Counted from the stretch's first letter, positions 1 to 8,386 are shown. The stretch: 64,000 bases of DNA from Pseudomonadota bacterium (GCA_021801025.1 JAJYYK010000002.1:1-64000), one strand, 5' to 3'. The notes: a model not told the origin generated them from the sequence alone. Made by a program: numbers and translations.

Positions 1-89
1 CGCAGTGGATGTATGATTACAATCATGACCGCCCACACATGGCCTTGGGCGGTATCACACCAAAACAGCGGCTGGCCATGGCCGCGTGA
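1..89 (+). CDS. IS3-family transposase OrfB, C-terminal end (partial)
   Basis: The window opens inside a reading frame (codons from base 3) that ends at a TGA at 87-89. The last residues include the stretch YNHDRPHMALGG and then TPKQRL, the usual tail of the DDE integrase (OrfB) of IS3-family elements, where 'YN..RPH..L....P' closes the catalytic domain. Only 28 codons are visible, so completeness upstream cannot be judged. The gene would cut and join the element's ends during transposition. Its position beside an accessory operon fits a mobile-element boundary. Confidence 0.85.
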   Translation, partial: QWMYDYNHDRPHMALGGITPKQRLAMAA

Positions 90-141
90 CTCTACTTTTA
101 GCCTCAGCTAAAAATGGGGGGATTACCCATTATCCAGTACA
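1..141 (+). mobile_element. Right end of an IS3-family insertion sequence
   Basis: After the transposase stop the sequence has a perfect 7-bp hairpin (TTTTAGC at 96-102, GCTAAAA at 107-113), a run of six G (115-120 plus 121) and then CCAGTACA ending at 141. Read on the minus strand this begins TGTACTGG, agreeing with the 5'-TG...CA-3' ends of IS3-family elements. The end at 141 is inferred from that rule. The left end lies outside the window and no target duplication can be checked. Confidence 0.5.
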
Positions 142-340
142 GACTTAAGCGCATTGCGCGCATGTGAATAGGTAACGACTTTCATAGCGGTTCTCACTTG
201 AACAATAAGTTGCACAACTATAAATGAAATATGGGTTCACCGCAAGACATAGTCTGATTGGCACGATATTAATTTAAAACGAGTTTTAGAACAGATGCCA
301 AATTTCGTTCCTGGCACACACCCCGCCAATTGGTGCTATT

Positions 341-392
341 TGACCCCAAGCGGAAGTTCAGGGTGTGTGCCCTGACAGTTCTTTATTCGGCC
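341..392 (-). repeat. 52-bp sequence, left copy of an inverted pair
   Basis: The reverse complement of this stretch matches 5915-5966 at 41 of 52 positions by hand alignment, starting at GGCCGAA and ending at GGTCA. The two copies lie in opposite orientation on either side of the ABC-3C operon. The rest of 142-471 shows no gene. It has an 11-bp inverted repeat (GGCACACACCC at 313-323, GGGTGTGTGCC at 361-371). A 97-residue frame across the region is not recognised as a protein. Confidence 0.6.
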
Positions 393-471
393 AAAGGCGA
401 CATCGCTGGTTATTGGAACAAGACATTCATCATTGAGGTAATCATTGAGACGCGATTCCGATTGCTTGTAA

Positions 472-927
472 TTACCTTTGATGCTGCATCCTAATTTCTT
501 TGCGCCGATCTTCATCTGCATCAAAGATTTTCTGGTATTTCGCTCGCAACCCAGCAATCTGATTACGGTAAGAGTGGATGGAAACGATCTCCCTTTCAAG
601 TTCGTCTTGTGAACTGCGCTTGTACTCATCCTTGCGATTCGGCTGTAAATTCAAGAGTTCTTGAAGTTTTTCTTTGTCTGTAGAGAAATCTGCTTTGAAA
701 AATTTCTCCGCGCCAGACCCTATTTGACCAATAGCAGCCATGACACGAAGATGTGACTCGTAAACAAAGTCGAGATAATTCTCAATGCCGGAAAGAACAA
801 CATCCAGATCATTAAACGACTTCTGCAATTCAATACGCAGGTCAAGTTGTTTCACTTCTCTAACACGCCACAAGGCGGTAGCTGAAACGATTAATGAAAG
901 GTAAGCGATAAATTCATCGAGAGACAT
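472..927 (-). CDS. Small membrane-anchored helical protein of unknown function
   Basis: A protein of 151 residues. I chose the ATG at 927 because AAGGA lies 8 bases before it; an ATG at 936 is in frame but has the AAGG directly against it. Residues about 3-20 are hydrophobic (DEFIAYLSLIVSATALW) and look like one membrane segment. The rest is charged and strongly helical, with many Glu, Lys and Arg, and probably forms coiled coils in the cytoplasm. It is the last gene of the run that starts at 5452, 143 bases after the DUF6602 gene. No family is recognised and the function is unknown. Confidence 0.6.
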   Translation of the reverse strand: MSLDEFIAYLSLIVSATALWRVREVKQLDLRIELQKSFNDLDVVLSGIENYLDFVYESHLRVMAAIGQIGSGAEKFFKADFSTDKEKLQELLNLQPNRKDEYKRSSQDELEREIVSIHSYRNQIAGLRAKYQKIFDADEDRRKEIRMQHQR

Positions 928-1070
928 TAACTCCATCCTTAGGTCATTAAAAAGGTTGTCTAGATAAAGCCATAAAATTGAAGACTGCCTATTTTGTCTG
1001 CTCCTGGTCGACAGCCGATGCAGTCGCAAACATAACAACATGCATTAAAACTGAGCTCATTCTAATGTGG

Positions 1071-2249
1071 TCAGACTTTTTCGTAATCAGCATTCGTAAA
1101 GCCGTTCATAGCAATTACATAAAGTTGACCATTGATTACCAATTCTATTACGTTCGCAAGGCTGGAAGAAAAAACTGAATTCAAAGTTGGCTCTTGCTCA
1201 GTATTATTAATCGCGGTCGTTCCAATTTCGTGTATCCCAGGCAGGTTGTCTGGATTATAAAGAAATACTTCCCTGTTTAGCATCGCAGTGTTTTCCATAC
1301 CTAATGGTAGCAACCCAAATTGTTTTTTCAGAACATCGCCATATTTCATTGAGGTGCCATTGGTGGCGCACCATGAAACAACCTTAGCGATCGTAGACTC
1401 AGTGATGCGGATTGTTCTTCCTGTCTCTTTACCACTTACAAGTTCTTGGCCTTCAACCCCCCTACCATAGACAATGTATTCGCCGATTTGTAATGCTGGA
1501 TCGTAATAGTGCCTGAGTTCTACCGGCCCCAATTGCATGCGTGCGCACATATCGTGGAGAGCACAGTAGAATTGGAAAAGGCTGTCTTCCTTGTGTTGGA
1601 GCGCAAGCGGCCATGTACTCTTGGTTATTTGATTGCTGTCGAGGCAGGTCTCAAATGGTTTCCCGTGATGGTAGATTACACCAGCTTCCAAAACGCACAC
1701 ATAATTCGGCCACAGGTTTGCTGGTGTTTCGGCCTCCCATTCTCGGAGATTGTCGACCAAAGAATCGAGCGAGTTGCTCGATAAGCTATAAGCGAAAACC
1801 ATGCCGAATGGTTGTGGGCGTGGATGGGTCATCGTGAACCCACCCATGATGGACTGCGAGACCGTTCCGTGCGGTGCCATCCCTTTGAAGGCTTTTATTT
1901 TTTCAAGCGCGTCAAGAAACTCCGTCTTGGAGAGCGACGACTTAACCTCAATAATTCCGTAAACGCAGTCAATAGGAAAAACTTGGACGCTCTCATCGTA
2001 CAGTAGTGTCACGCCATTGAGTTTATCGTACACAACTACATCGCATTGTCTCGACGTGTCGCGAACCCGACCAACAATTTCACCACTACCTAGTCCGTAT
2101 TTTGTTGGCAGCCGTCCTTCAGCTAGAAAATCCCGAAGGATGTTTTCCCGAACTGTGCCTTTTGAGCTGGAATGTTTGATTTGTGCTGACACATCAAAAT
2201 CAGCCCGCATCTTCTGACTGATATTTTGAAAAAGCAATCTTGTATCCAT
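1071..2249 (-). CDS. DUF6602 family protein, PD-(D/E)XK nuclease-like
   Basis: A protein of 392 residues. The N-terminal part matches the DUF6602 pattern: LPTKYGLGSGEIV (residues 48-60), then CDVVVYD (69-75) and YGIIEVKSSL (97-106). E57, D70 and E101-x-K103 are spaced like the metal-binding residues of PD-(D/E)XK nucleases, so DNA or RNA cleavage is plausible. The C-terminal half is not recognised. The start is 9 bases after the stop of a truncated DUF3800 frame, with AAGG 8 bases upstream. It sits directly downstream of an ABC-3C core and is probably an accessory of that system. Nuclease activity is inferred from motifs only. Confidence 0.7.
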   Translation of the reverse strand: MDTRLLFQNISQKMRADFDVSAQIKHSSSKGTVRENILRDFLAEGRLPTKYGLGSGEIVGRVRDTSRQCDVVVYDKLNGVTLLYDESVQVFPIDCVYGIIEVKSSLSKTEFLDALEKIKAFKGMAPHGTVSQSIMGGFTMTHPRPQPFGMVFAYSLSSNSLDSLVDNLREWEAETPANLWPNYVCVLEAGVIYHHGKPFETCLDSNQITKSTWPLALQHKEDSLFQFYCALHDMCARMQLGPVELRHYYDPALQIGEYIVYGRGVEGQELVSGKETGRTIRITESTIAKVVSWCATNGTSMKYGDVLKKQFGLLPLGMENTAMLNREVFLYNPDNLPGIHEIGTTAINNTEQEPTLNSVFSSSLANVIELVINGQLYVIAMNGFTNADYEKV

Positions 2250-2258
2250 GAACTGACC

Positions 2259-2420
2259 TTATCCATTCTGTATGTTGTACTTCTTGATTAGGGCAGAAAC
2301 AAATTCACGCGCCTCTTTGTCATTTGTTGCAACAGACCCGTATGAAAAATACTTTTGGTGAGAATCCAGTAAATTATTCCCAGTAAAACCAGCTTCATCA
2401 AAGTAGATTTTTTGTGGCAT
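2259..2420 (-). pseudogene. DUF3800 gene remnant, first 53 codons only
   Basis: An ATG at 2418-2420, with GAGGA 7 bases upstream, opens a 53-codon frame ending in TAA at 2259-2261. The product begins MPQKIYFDEAGFTGNNLLD and continues with YFSYGSVATND and EFVSALIKKYN, which is the N-terminus of DUF3800 proteins (RNase H-like fold; the Asp of the YFDEAG motif is a likely catalytic residue). Full members are several hundred residues long, so nearly all of the domain is missing. Only 9 bases separate the stop from the DUF6602 start, suggesting that a deletion removed the rest. The start signals are intact, so a short peptide may still be made. DUF3800 genes often accompany ABC-3C systems. Confidence 0.7.
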
Positions 2421-2475
2421 GAAATATCCTCAATTCGCACGAAAAAAATCATCACCGTGGTCTGCCTAATCATTA

Positions 2476-4266
2476 TTAAAATCTTCCCATCCTGAACAGC
2501 CTTCCGTCATCACCACCGTCATGAAGTTCGAGTACGATTTCTTCAGGCTTGGGGCAGAGGCCGGTGGTATCTTCGCTGATCGGAAGGTCTTCGTCGAGGG
2601 TACTGAGTATGTATTGGATGCCATATTCATTGCAGGTGCGGCGGATTACCTGAAGCAGAGCAAGTTTACGTTTGCTCTCCAGGCGCTCTAAGCCACCATC
2701 GTGGTAAACGAAGTGAAAGAATGGTTCACACGCATAGGTGGTGAGGATGGCAAGGTCGAAGGCGATGCAGAGAACTTGTCGGAAACTCGTCCCGTGTCGT
2801 TCCTGAGTGGGCGCTTCTGTGTCCGTATCAGTGAACTCGGTATGAAAATCTAAATTGCCGTTATCATTTTGGCGGACGTACAGAACCGCGTTGCGGTGAA
2901 GGACTTCTTTGACTATGTGGCTGAAGGTTTTTTGGATTTGGCTGAACCGCAGCGAGCTGTCACTGACGAGCTTCTCGATGGCAACAGTGAGTTCGTCGCA
3001 TTGCGCCTTGGTGCGGCGAATGTCGTCGTTTAAGTCGCGGATCGCTTTTAGTCTGGCAGACTTTTCCTCCATAAGCGCGAGATTGGTGCGATCACCGTCG
3101 AGCTGGCGCTGAAGGTCTTTGAATTTTTTCAGGCTATCCGTTTCACCAAGAACTTGGAGAATGCTTCTGCGCCTCTCAGAGCTGGCGGTATTGGATTCTT
3201 CCAGATGGGCAATTTCATGCCGTAATTTCTCTGCTCGACTTATCAGGTGGGTGCGTCGCTCTGTGAGGATGCGGCGGTTGAATTCGACTAAGTCGGTGTA
3301 ATCGCGGGCGAGTTGATCGGGAAAAGTAATTTGCGCCTCGGAGAAAACGCGCTGCACATCGGTGAGATCAAATTTAATTTCATCCTGTAGGCCGCGCTCT
3401 ATCTGTGCGAGATCGAATCGGGCGGAATAGAGGAGTTCGTTTGTGGCGGCAATTTTCTGCTCGACCTGATCGGCGAGTTCTTGGGTAAGCTCACTTTCCT
3501 GCTGGTGGAAATCAAACTGATCGATAGCGGAAACTTTGCGTTCTACTTCGTCCCGCTTCACTAAAATACTTGCCCGGAGCTTTTCGTAGTCGGAAACTTT
3601 GACACTCACTTCGGCCTGAAGCTCATTGCGTTTGGTTTCAATACGGGTGTGCTCGGCATCGGCCTTATATTTACGGGTCAGCAGGTTGTCGTCGAAGCCA
3701 AGAACTTTGGCGACGTAAGGCTTCCAATTGATGTCTCGTCCCTTGAATTTTGAGAGACGGAATTCATCGCTGTAGTCCGCTTGCCTGCGCATGAAATAGC
3801 TGACGCCAGTGCGGTAGGGCCATGGCTTAATCGCGGTTAGGTTGAGGTAGCTATCGAGCAGCTTCACTGATGCGCTCAGTGAGACAGCAACGTGATCCCA
3901 CTGCTCATCGGGTAGCGCGATAAAATTCTGGTGTGGCTCGGTATGCCGCTTAAAGGCGATGCTTGTGGCTTCGCGCACGGGACGACGGACGGTTACAAAT
4001 CCGCCGCTGTGGAGGCGGAGTTCCAAAAAGAAAATTAATTCACCGAATAAGTCTTCACGGGTCTTGAGAAAGTGATCATTCGTGCCTACTTTCTTCAACA
4101 AGCAGAAATCGAGGACATCAATGAGACGCGACTTGCCAAGATTGTGCCCAGTTTTTTCATGATCCTTCGGATGCTGGATACGGGCGAGGATGACATTCAG
4201 CCCCTCACGAAAACGGATGGGCGAAAAAAGGTCGGGCTTGTTGGTGTAGAGGTGGCTCAGTTTCAT
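2476..4266 (-). CDS. DUF2326 ABC-type ATPase of an ABC-three-component system
   Basis: A protein of 596 residues with the architecture of RecN/SMC-like ATPases. Residues 40-46 (GHNLGKS) form an atypical Walker A that keeps the Gly-Lys-Ser core. About 210-470 is a long charged coiled coil. Near the C-terminus, RHGTSFRQ is followed by a Walker B-like strand FVYHDGG (about 519-525) and QYILSTLDEDL. This is the DUF2326 arrangement, described as the ATPase arm of ABC-3C conflict systems. It overlaps the middle-component gene by 4 bases (ATGA), so translation is probably coupled. It likely senses or clamps nucleic acid and controls the nuclease encoded at 4508-5452. The trigger is unknown. Confidence 0.85.
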   Translation of the reverse strand: MKLSHLYTNKPDLFSPIRFREGLNVILARIQHPKDHEKTGHNLGKSRLIDVLDFCLLKKVGTNDHFLKTREDLFGELIFFLELRLHSGGFVTVRRPVREATSIAFKRHTEPHQNFIALPDEQWDHVAVSLSASVKLLDSYLNLTAIKPWPYRTGVSYFMRRQADYSDEFRLSKFKGRDINWKPYVAKVLGFDDNLLTRKYKADAEHTRIETKRNELQAEVSVKVSDYEKLRASILVKRDEVERKVSAIDQFDFHQQESELTQELADQVEQKIAATNELLYSARFDLAQIERGLQDEIKFDLTDVQRVFSEAQITFPDQLARDYTDLVEFNRRILTERRTHLISRAEKLRHEIAHLEESNTASSERRRSILQVLGETDSLKKFKDLQRQLDGDRTNLALMEEKSARLKAIRDLNDDIRRTKAQCDELTVAIEKLVSDSSLRFSQIQKTFSHIVKEVLHRNAVLYVRQNDNGNLDFHTEFTDTDTEAPTQERHGTSFRQVLCIAFDLAILTTYACEPFFHFVYHDGGLERLESKRKLALLQVIRRTCNEYGIQYILSTLDEDLPISEDTTGLCPKPEEIVLELHDGGDDGRLFRMGRF

Positions 4267-4511
4267 ACACCACTCCCCGGCTGGATGTATTCGAATGAAT
4301 CCGTCTGGGCGTGATAGTTCACTCGACCGAGAAGAAACAGGAAATGGATAGTAGGAAGAAATAGAATGTCCGCATCGGGATCAAGACTACTTAGTGAGCT
4401 ACGCAGTACCTCATAACCGCACAGGCGTTCGGCCTGTAGCTTGGCGAGCAAACGGCTGGCAGCGCGGAGTACGCAGGTGTTCAGGTTGAGATACTTGGTT
4501 GCGCGGATCAT
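4263..4511 (-). CDS. ABC-three-component system middle component (MC6-like)
   Basis: An 82-residue protein. It starts MIRATKYLNLNTCVLR and ends with FLFLLGRVNYHAQTDSFEY, the pattern of the small 'middle component 6' proteins: a short helical N-terminus and a C-terminal 'LxxLGxVxY....D.fEY' block. It overlaps both neighbours by 4 bases, upstream the nuclease gene and downstream the ATPase gene. In ABC-3C systems the middle component is thought to bridge ATPase and effector. No enzymatic motif is present. Family assignment rests on motif memory and position. Confidence 0.8.
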   Translation of the reverse strand: MIRATKYLNLNTCVLRAASRLLAKLQAERLCGYEVLRSSLSSLDPDADILFLPTIHFLFLLGRVNYHAQTDSFEYIQPGSGV

Positions 4512-5452
4512 GAACCTTTTTCTCCGATGTCGCAGTTCACATACATGTAATGAATAAAAACTTTCGTCAACATACGGCGCGGCGCGGACTGTAGCTCTGG
4601 GCTGCGCTCATGCATGAGTTGATAAACGTGCTCCAAAGCTTCATCAAAGATGATGAACTGTTTCCGGTGGGTAATGATCTGGCCTTTCAGTTCATTCGCA
4701 GTGGCGTGGTATTGCTCTGCGAACTCCCTGTTACGAGGATTCTGGAGAAAGCGGCGGATTTCCGGAAATCGCGGCTCTGAATCGGTAAGGATGTATTCAT
4801 TGAAATAGATGTCGGTAAGGCCATTGATCTCGTTCTTTCGTGGCAAGCCTGGGTAGTTTCGAAAATCGTGCTGGCTATCGAATGCGCTTGCTATCGCGCT
4901 ACGATGCTTATGAAAGGCTATGATCACGTCGCGGATGTCATCAGGCACAAATTGGATGGGCGAGCGGAGCTTGTCCAAGCCGGAAAGCTTGACGATGTTG
5001 GGGTAGTGGAGCAAGTCACGCTCTATATCTTCAAGTCCACGAAGCCAAACATTCTGCACCCCTGTCTTGGCCTTGATGCGATCCGGGATGCGGTCCTCCG
5101 CGCCGCCAGTCTTGCGGCGATTTGTAAAAAGGATGTAGTGAGTGAGCTGACCTTCGTCGAATTGCCTCTTGATCTTGGGGATTTCCTTGTTCAGCAAGCT
5201 CGTCTCAAACTCTGGGTCGGAACATGACGCGACAGGGTTTGCGGTATGCTTTGCTTGGATAATGAATTTCCCAGATGCTGGGCTCGCTGTACTCGGAAAG
5301 GCGATAGCAGTGCCTTCAAATTTGGCATCTTTCCCGCCATCGCGACCGGGTGCGAACGACGTAACACCGGCGCCAAGAGTCTGGCGACAAATTAGCGTCA
5401 CGAGGTCTTCGAACTCGGTGTCGTGCAGTTGATGGATGGGAAAACGCGACAT
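4508..5452 (-). CDS. ABC-three-component effector: Mrr-like nuclease with ABC-3C C-terminal domain
   Basis: A 314-residue protein and the first gene of the defence operon. The N-terminal 70 residues match a PD-(D/E)XK (Mrr-like) nuclease: FEDLVTLICRQTLG (14-27), then GRDGGKDAKFEG (37-47, likely metal ligand D42) and FIIQAKH (63-69, catalytic Q66-x-K68). About 70-170 completes the nuclease fold. The C-terminal part (about 170-314) is helical and ends with the 'LTKVFIHYMY' type block of ABC-3C effector tails, which docks on the middle component. It would cut nucleic acid once the ATPase is triggered. The target and any self/non-self rule cannot be read from the sequence. Confidence 0.82.
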   Translation of the reverse strand: MSRFPIHQLHDTEFEDLVTLICRQTLGAGVTSFAPGRDGGKDAKFEGTAIAFPSTASPASGKFIIQAKHTANPVASCSDPEFETSLLNKEIPKIKRQFDEGQLTHYILFTNRRKTGGAEDRIPDRIKAKTGVQNVWLRGLEDIERDLLHYPNIVKLSGLDKLRSPIQFVPDDIRDVIIAFHKHRSAIASAFDSQHDFRNYPGLPRKNEINGLTDIYFNEYILTDSEPRFPEIRRFLQNPRNREFAEQYHATANELKGQIITHRKQFIIFDEALEHVYQLMHERSPELQSAPRRMLTKVFIHYMYVNCDIGEKGS

Positions 5453-6171
5453 TGAATATGCTGACCTTGATTCGGAATGGTTGATGATACCACCGTCCGT
5501 TCGCCGAGAAAATGACGGTCAGTTTTTAAATGTGGACAGTTGCATGGTAAATTCCACCAACATCTGGACGTATGTTATGTGGTGCCTTCGCTAGGCAGCC
5601 ACTTTTGCCACAACCGGACTGACGTTTTGACCTTTGAGTGTACTACCATGCACTTTTTGCATAAGCATGTCTCAATATCTATTCTGCGACCCCCAATACT
5701 AGGCTATAAAAAATAATTTTTCGCGTTTTTGAAGCGAATGGATTAGCGACCAGGCTTGAACCATCTGTGCCTGATTTGACAGCTGAATGTCACCAAGGTG
5801 CATGATGAGATACACAAAGGCTGCTTCTCGAAAGTGCGGTTCGCAAATCTTGGAAGCGGACGTTCCCACAAGCTGATGCGAGCACTTTTTCAGCAAACCG
5901 CCAGCGTCCGCATAGGCCGAACAAGGGACTGTCAAGACACACGACCTGAACATCCATTTGAGGTCATAAACAGTCAGTCAAGTTTTCTAAAGTTCATCAT
6001 TCGCGTATACAATGAATAAACAACAAATTCAACCTGACATGATCAAAACCCGTAGAATCCGGAAGTCAAACTTCAACCTTAATCAATTTGCAAAAAACAA
6101 AACCAGGCAACAAAATTCCAGCTTCCAACCCTGAAATACAACTGCCCGTTAAAACTTGCCAGCCAAATGCC
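5453..6171 (+). other. 719-bp gene-free boundary of the defence island
   Basis: No convincing gene was found between the first ABC-3C gene and pdxT. The stretch should contain the promoter of the minus-strand operon just above 5452, but I cannot assign boxes with confidence. The right copy of the 52-bp flanking repeat is at 5915-5966. Open frames of 73-84 codons here cross the repeat and show no domain signature. Base composition is more AT-rich than the core genes nearby, which suits a relic insertion zone. Confidence 0.5.
5915..5966 (+). repeat. 52-bp sequence, right copy of an inverted pair
   Basis: Runs from GGCCGAA to GGTCA and matches the reverse complement of 341-392 at 41 of 52 positions. 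Conserved blocks include ACTGTCA, CCTGAAC and GGTCA. Weaker similarity extends some 20 bases upstream. The pair brackets the ABC-3C operon. It may be the end of an old mobile unit or a dispersed repeat common in the genome; one window cannot tell. Confidence 0.6.
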
Positions 6172-6732
6172 TTAACCCATTCCGCGCAGAAACTCGGCAT
6201 GCACACGCCGGTCTTTCGACAACTCCGGATGGAAAGTAGCGACCATTATTTCCCCCTGACGCAACCAGACCGGGTCACCCTGATGGCTCGCCAGAATTTC
6301 GACTTTGGCACCCACGCGGGTGACGCGCGGTGCACGAATAAATACCATCTCCATGGGATCACCGCCAAGGACGGTATCGACCTGATGGATGGCGCTTTGC
6401 ATCTGTCGCCCATACGCATTGCGCTGTATGCGGATGTCCATCGCACCCAGACAGGATTGTTCCGGGTTCTCCACTTCGCTCGCCAGCAGGATAGCGCCCG
6501 CGCAGGTGCCGAAACAGGGTTTGTTGTGAACGAAAACCTGGAGTTTTTCCCAGAATTGATCGCGTCCAAGGAGTTTCAGCAAGACACTGGATTCGCCGCC
6601 GGGGATCACCAGTGCCGACACATCATCCAGTTGTCCAGGTTGGCGCACCAACGCCACGGATGCTCCAAGTTCTTGCAGACAGCGGCTGTGTGCATCGTAA
6701 TCGCCTTGCAGGGCTAATACGCCAACTGTCAT
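6172..6732 (-). CDS. pdxT: Pyridoxal 5'-phosphate synthase, glutaminase subunit PdxT
   Basis: 186 residues, full length. A class I glutamine amidotransferase of the PdxT family: it hydrolyses glutamine and channels ammonia to PdxS. PGGESS lies at 44-49, the nucleophile Cys77 in CFGTCAG (73-79) and the His-Glu pair in FHPE (167-170), so the catalytic triad is intact. It follows pdxS by 6 bases and ends the dsrE-nrdD-nrdG-pdxS-pdxT run. The DXP-independent pathway makes PLP directly, without the oxygen-using PdxH step. It is unusual in betaproteobacteria, most of which use PdxA/PdxJ. Confidence 0.95.
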   Translation of the reverse strand: MTVGVLALQGDYDAHSRCLQELGASVALVRQPGQLDDVSALVIPGGESSVLLKLLGRDQFWEKLQVFVHNKPCFGTCAGAILLASEVENPEQSCLGAMDIRIQRNAYGRQMQSAIHQVDTVLGGDPMEMVFIRAPRVTRVGAKVEILASHQGDPVWLRQGEIMVATFHPELSKDRRVHAEFLRGMG

Positions 6733-6738
6733 GATGCT

Positions 6739-7656
6739 TTACCAGCCACGGGTTTGCAGCAATTGCGTTTCTACCAGTCCACTGATGGCCAAACCTTTCA
6801 TGGCACCAGCCAAATGCTCGGAAATATCCAGCAGCACGGCCGGGTCGTCGAAATGGGTGGTGGCGCGAACGATGGCACTGGCACGGCGTTCGGCTTCATC
6901 GGGCGCACAGAAATTGACGGGGTCATTCATAAAAATCGCAGAACCCACAAACACCGACTCGGCACCCAGTTGCCGCAACATTGCCGCATCCGCCGGCGTT
7001 GCGATCCCGCCAGCAGAGAAATTCGGCACCGGAAGCTTGCCGCTGCGTGCAACACGCCGTACCAATTCATAAGGCGCTTGCAACTCTTTCGCACGTGCGT
7101 AGAGTTCCGCGTCATCCAGCACGGTAAGCATGCGCATTTCGCTCACAATCGTCCTCAAGTGCTTCACCGCGTGTACCACGTCACCTGTGCCCGCTTCACC
7201 TTTGGTGCGAATCATGGCGGCACCTTCGGTAATGCGGCGGAGTGCTTCGCCGAGGTTGCGCGCGCCGCACACAAACGGCACCTGAAAAGCGTGTTTATCC
7301 ACATGATGCACCTCGTCGGCGGGTGTCAGCACTTCGGATTCGTCGATGTAATCGACGCCGAGCTCTTGCAGTATTTGCGCTTCGGCGAAATGACCGATAC
7401 GGCACTTGGCCATCACGGGTATCGACACGGCAGACATAATCTCGCGGATTTTTTTGGGTGAAGCCATTCGCGCCACACCGCCTTCAGCGCGAATCTGTGA
7501 TGGCACGCGTTCAAGCGCCATGACCGCGATAGCACCGGCACGCTCGGCGATCTCCGCCTGTTGGGCATCGGTCACGTCCATAATCACGCCACCCTTAAGC
7601 ATCTCTGCCAGACCAGTCTTAAGTCGTAGCGAAGCAGATTCATCGTATTCAGACAT
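6739..7656 (-). CDS. pdxS: Pyridoxal 5'-phosphate synthase, synthase subunit PdxS
   Basis: 305 residues. The highly conserved start ([17 protein letters not shown]) and the blocks [16 protein letters not shown] and [13 protein letters not shown] identify PdxS, the TIM-barrel enzyme that builds PLP from ribose 5-phosphate, glyceraldehyde 3-phosphate and ammonia, working as a dodecamer with PdxT. I placed the start at the ATG at 7656: GGAG lies 9 bases upstream, whereas the longer frame begins with a TTG that overlaps this ribosome-binding site. It starts 33 bases after nrdG ends, in the same direction, so co-transcription with the anaerobic reductase genes is likely. Confidence 0.96.
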   Translation of the reverse strand: MSEYDESASLRLKTGLAEMLKGGVIMDVTDAQQAEIAERAGAIAVMALERVPSQIRAEGGVARMASPKKIREIMSAVSIPVMAKCRIGHFAEAQILQELGVDYIDESEVLTPADEVHHVDKHAFQVPFVCGARNLGEALRRITEGAAMIRTKGEAGTGDVVHAVKHLRTIVSEMRMLTVLDDAELYARAKELQAPYELVRRVARSGKLPVPNFSAGGIATPADAAMLRQLGAESVFVGSAIFMNDPVNFCAPDEAERRASAIVRATTHFDDPAVLLDISEHLAGAMKGLAISGLVETQLLQTRGW

Positions 7657-7689
7657 CACAGCACACTCCAATTGTTCATCTACAAATAT

Positions 7690-8376
7690 CTATGCCTCAC
7701 GCACAGAAAACCGCCGGAATTGCCGGCCCAACCGTTCAACCGTATCATGACACAAATATTCAGGCCTCATGGCAGGCAAAGGCTGAGCGCAGCCTTGCTG
7801 CCTGAATTCCTGAAGCACATAATGCTGCACGTCCATTGTGGCCAGTTCATCCGCCATCGTCAACAGCGCTTCATGGGACAACAATGCAGAATGCACGGTG
7901 GTACGAAACTCATGATCTACACCACTGTCCAGAATTCGGCGCACGCTGTCCCTGGCTTTATTGCCGCTACCCGCCACGCCGGTGATCAGATCGTATTCAT
8001 CAAACGGGGCTTTGACATCCATCCCCACCCAATCGAGTAAGGGTAGCACATCGCGCAGGCGTTCAGGAGACATCCCTGCCGTATGCATGCCCACCTTGAA
8101 CCCCAAATCCCTCACTGCGCGAACTGCATACACCAGTTCGCGCTGTAAAGTGGGCTCGCCGCCGCTAAACACGACTGCATCCAGCAAACCCTGTCGTCGA
8201 CCCAAAAACCGCAACACATCGTCCCACGTCATTGTGGAGGGTTCGCTCACAGGCAACAAATGTGGATTGTGGCAATAGGTACACCGCCACGAACAACCCT
8301 GACAAAACACCACTGCCGCAAAATGCCCCGGATAATCGCTGGCTGAACAGGGTGTCATGCCACCAATATGCAACAT
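7690..8376 (-). CDS. nrdG: Anaerobic ribonucleotide reductase activating enzyme, radical SAM
   Basis: 228 residues. A radical SAM activase that places the glycyl radical on anaerobic ribonucleotide reductase. The cluster motif CxxxCxxC is at C28, C32 and C35, with a further Cys at 25. FSGGEPTLQ (about 69-77) is the SAM-binding GGE motif. The protein is longer than the E. coli NrdG and resembles the NrdG2/PflA-like form found with NrdD proteins that carry an ATP cone. It starts 10 bases after the small glycyl-radical gene, supporting a shared job. Confidence 0.93.
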   Translation of the reverse strand: MLHIGGMTPCSASDYPGHFAAVVFCQGCSWRCTYCHNPHLLPVSEPSTMTWDDVLRFLGRRQGLLDAVVFSGGEPTLQRELVYAVRAVRDLGFKVGMHTAGMSPERLRDVLPLLDWVGMDVKAPFDEYDLITGVAGSGNKARDSVRRILDSGVDHEFRTTVHSALLSHEALLTMADELATMDVQHYVLQEFRQQGCAQPLPAMRPEYLCHDTVERLGRQFRRFSVREA

Positions 8377-8386
8377 TCTTTACTCC

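Noticed and set aside
336-629. A 97-codon minus-strand frame beside the IS end
   Set aside because: It runs out of the small helical gene's 3' region into the flanking repeat, and no family fits.
6088-6717. A 209-codon plus-strand frame opposite pdxT
   Set aside because: Covers pdxT, whose catalytic triad is intact on the other strand.
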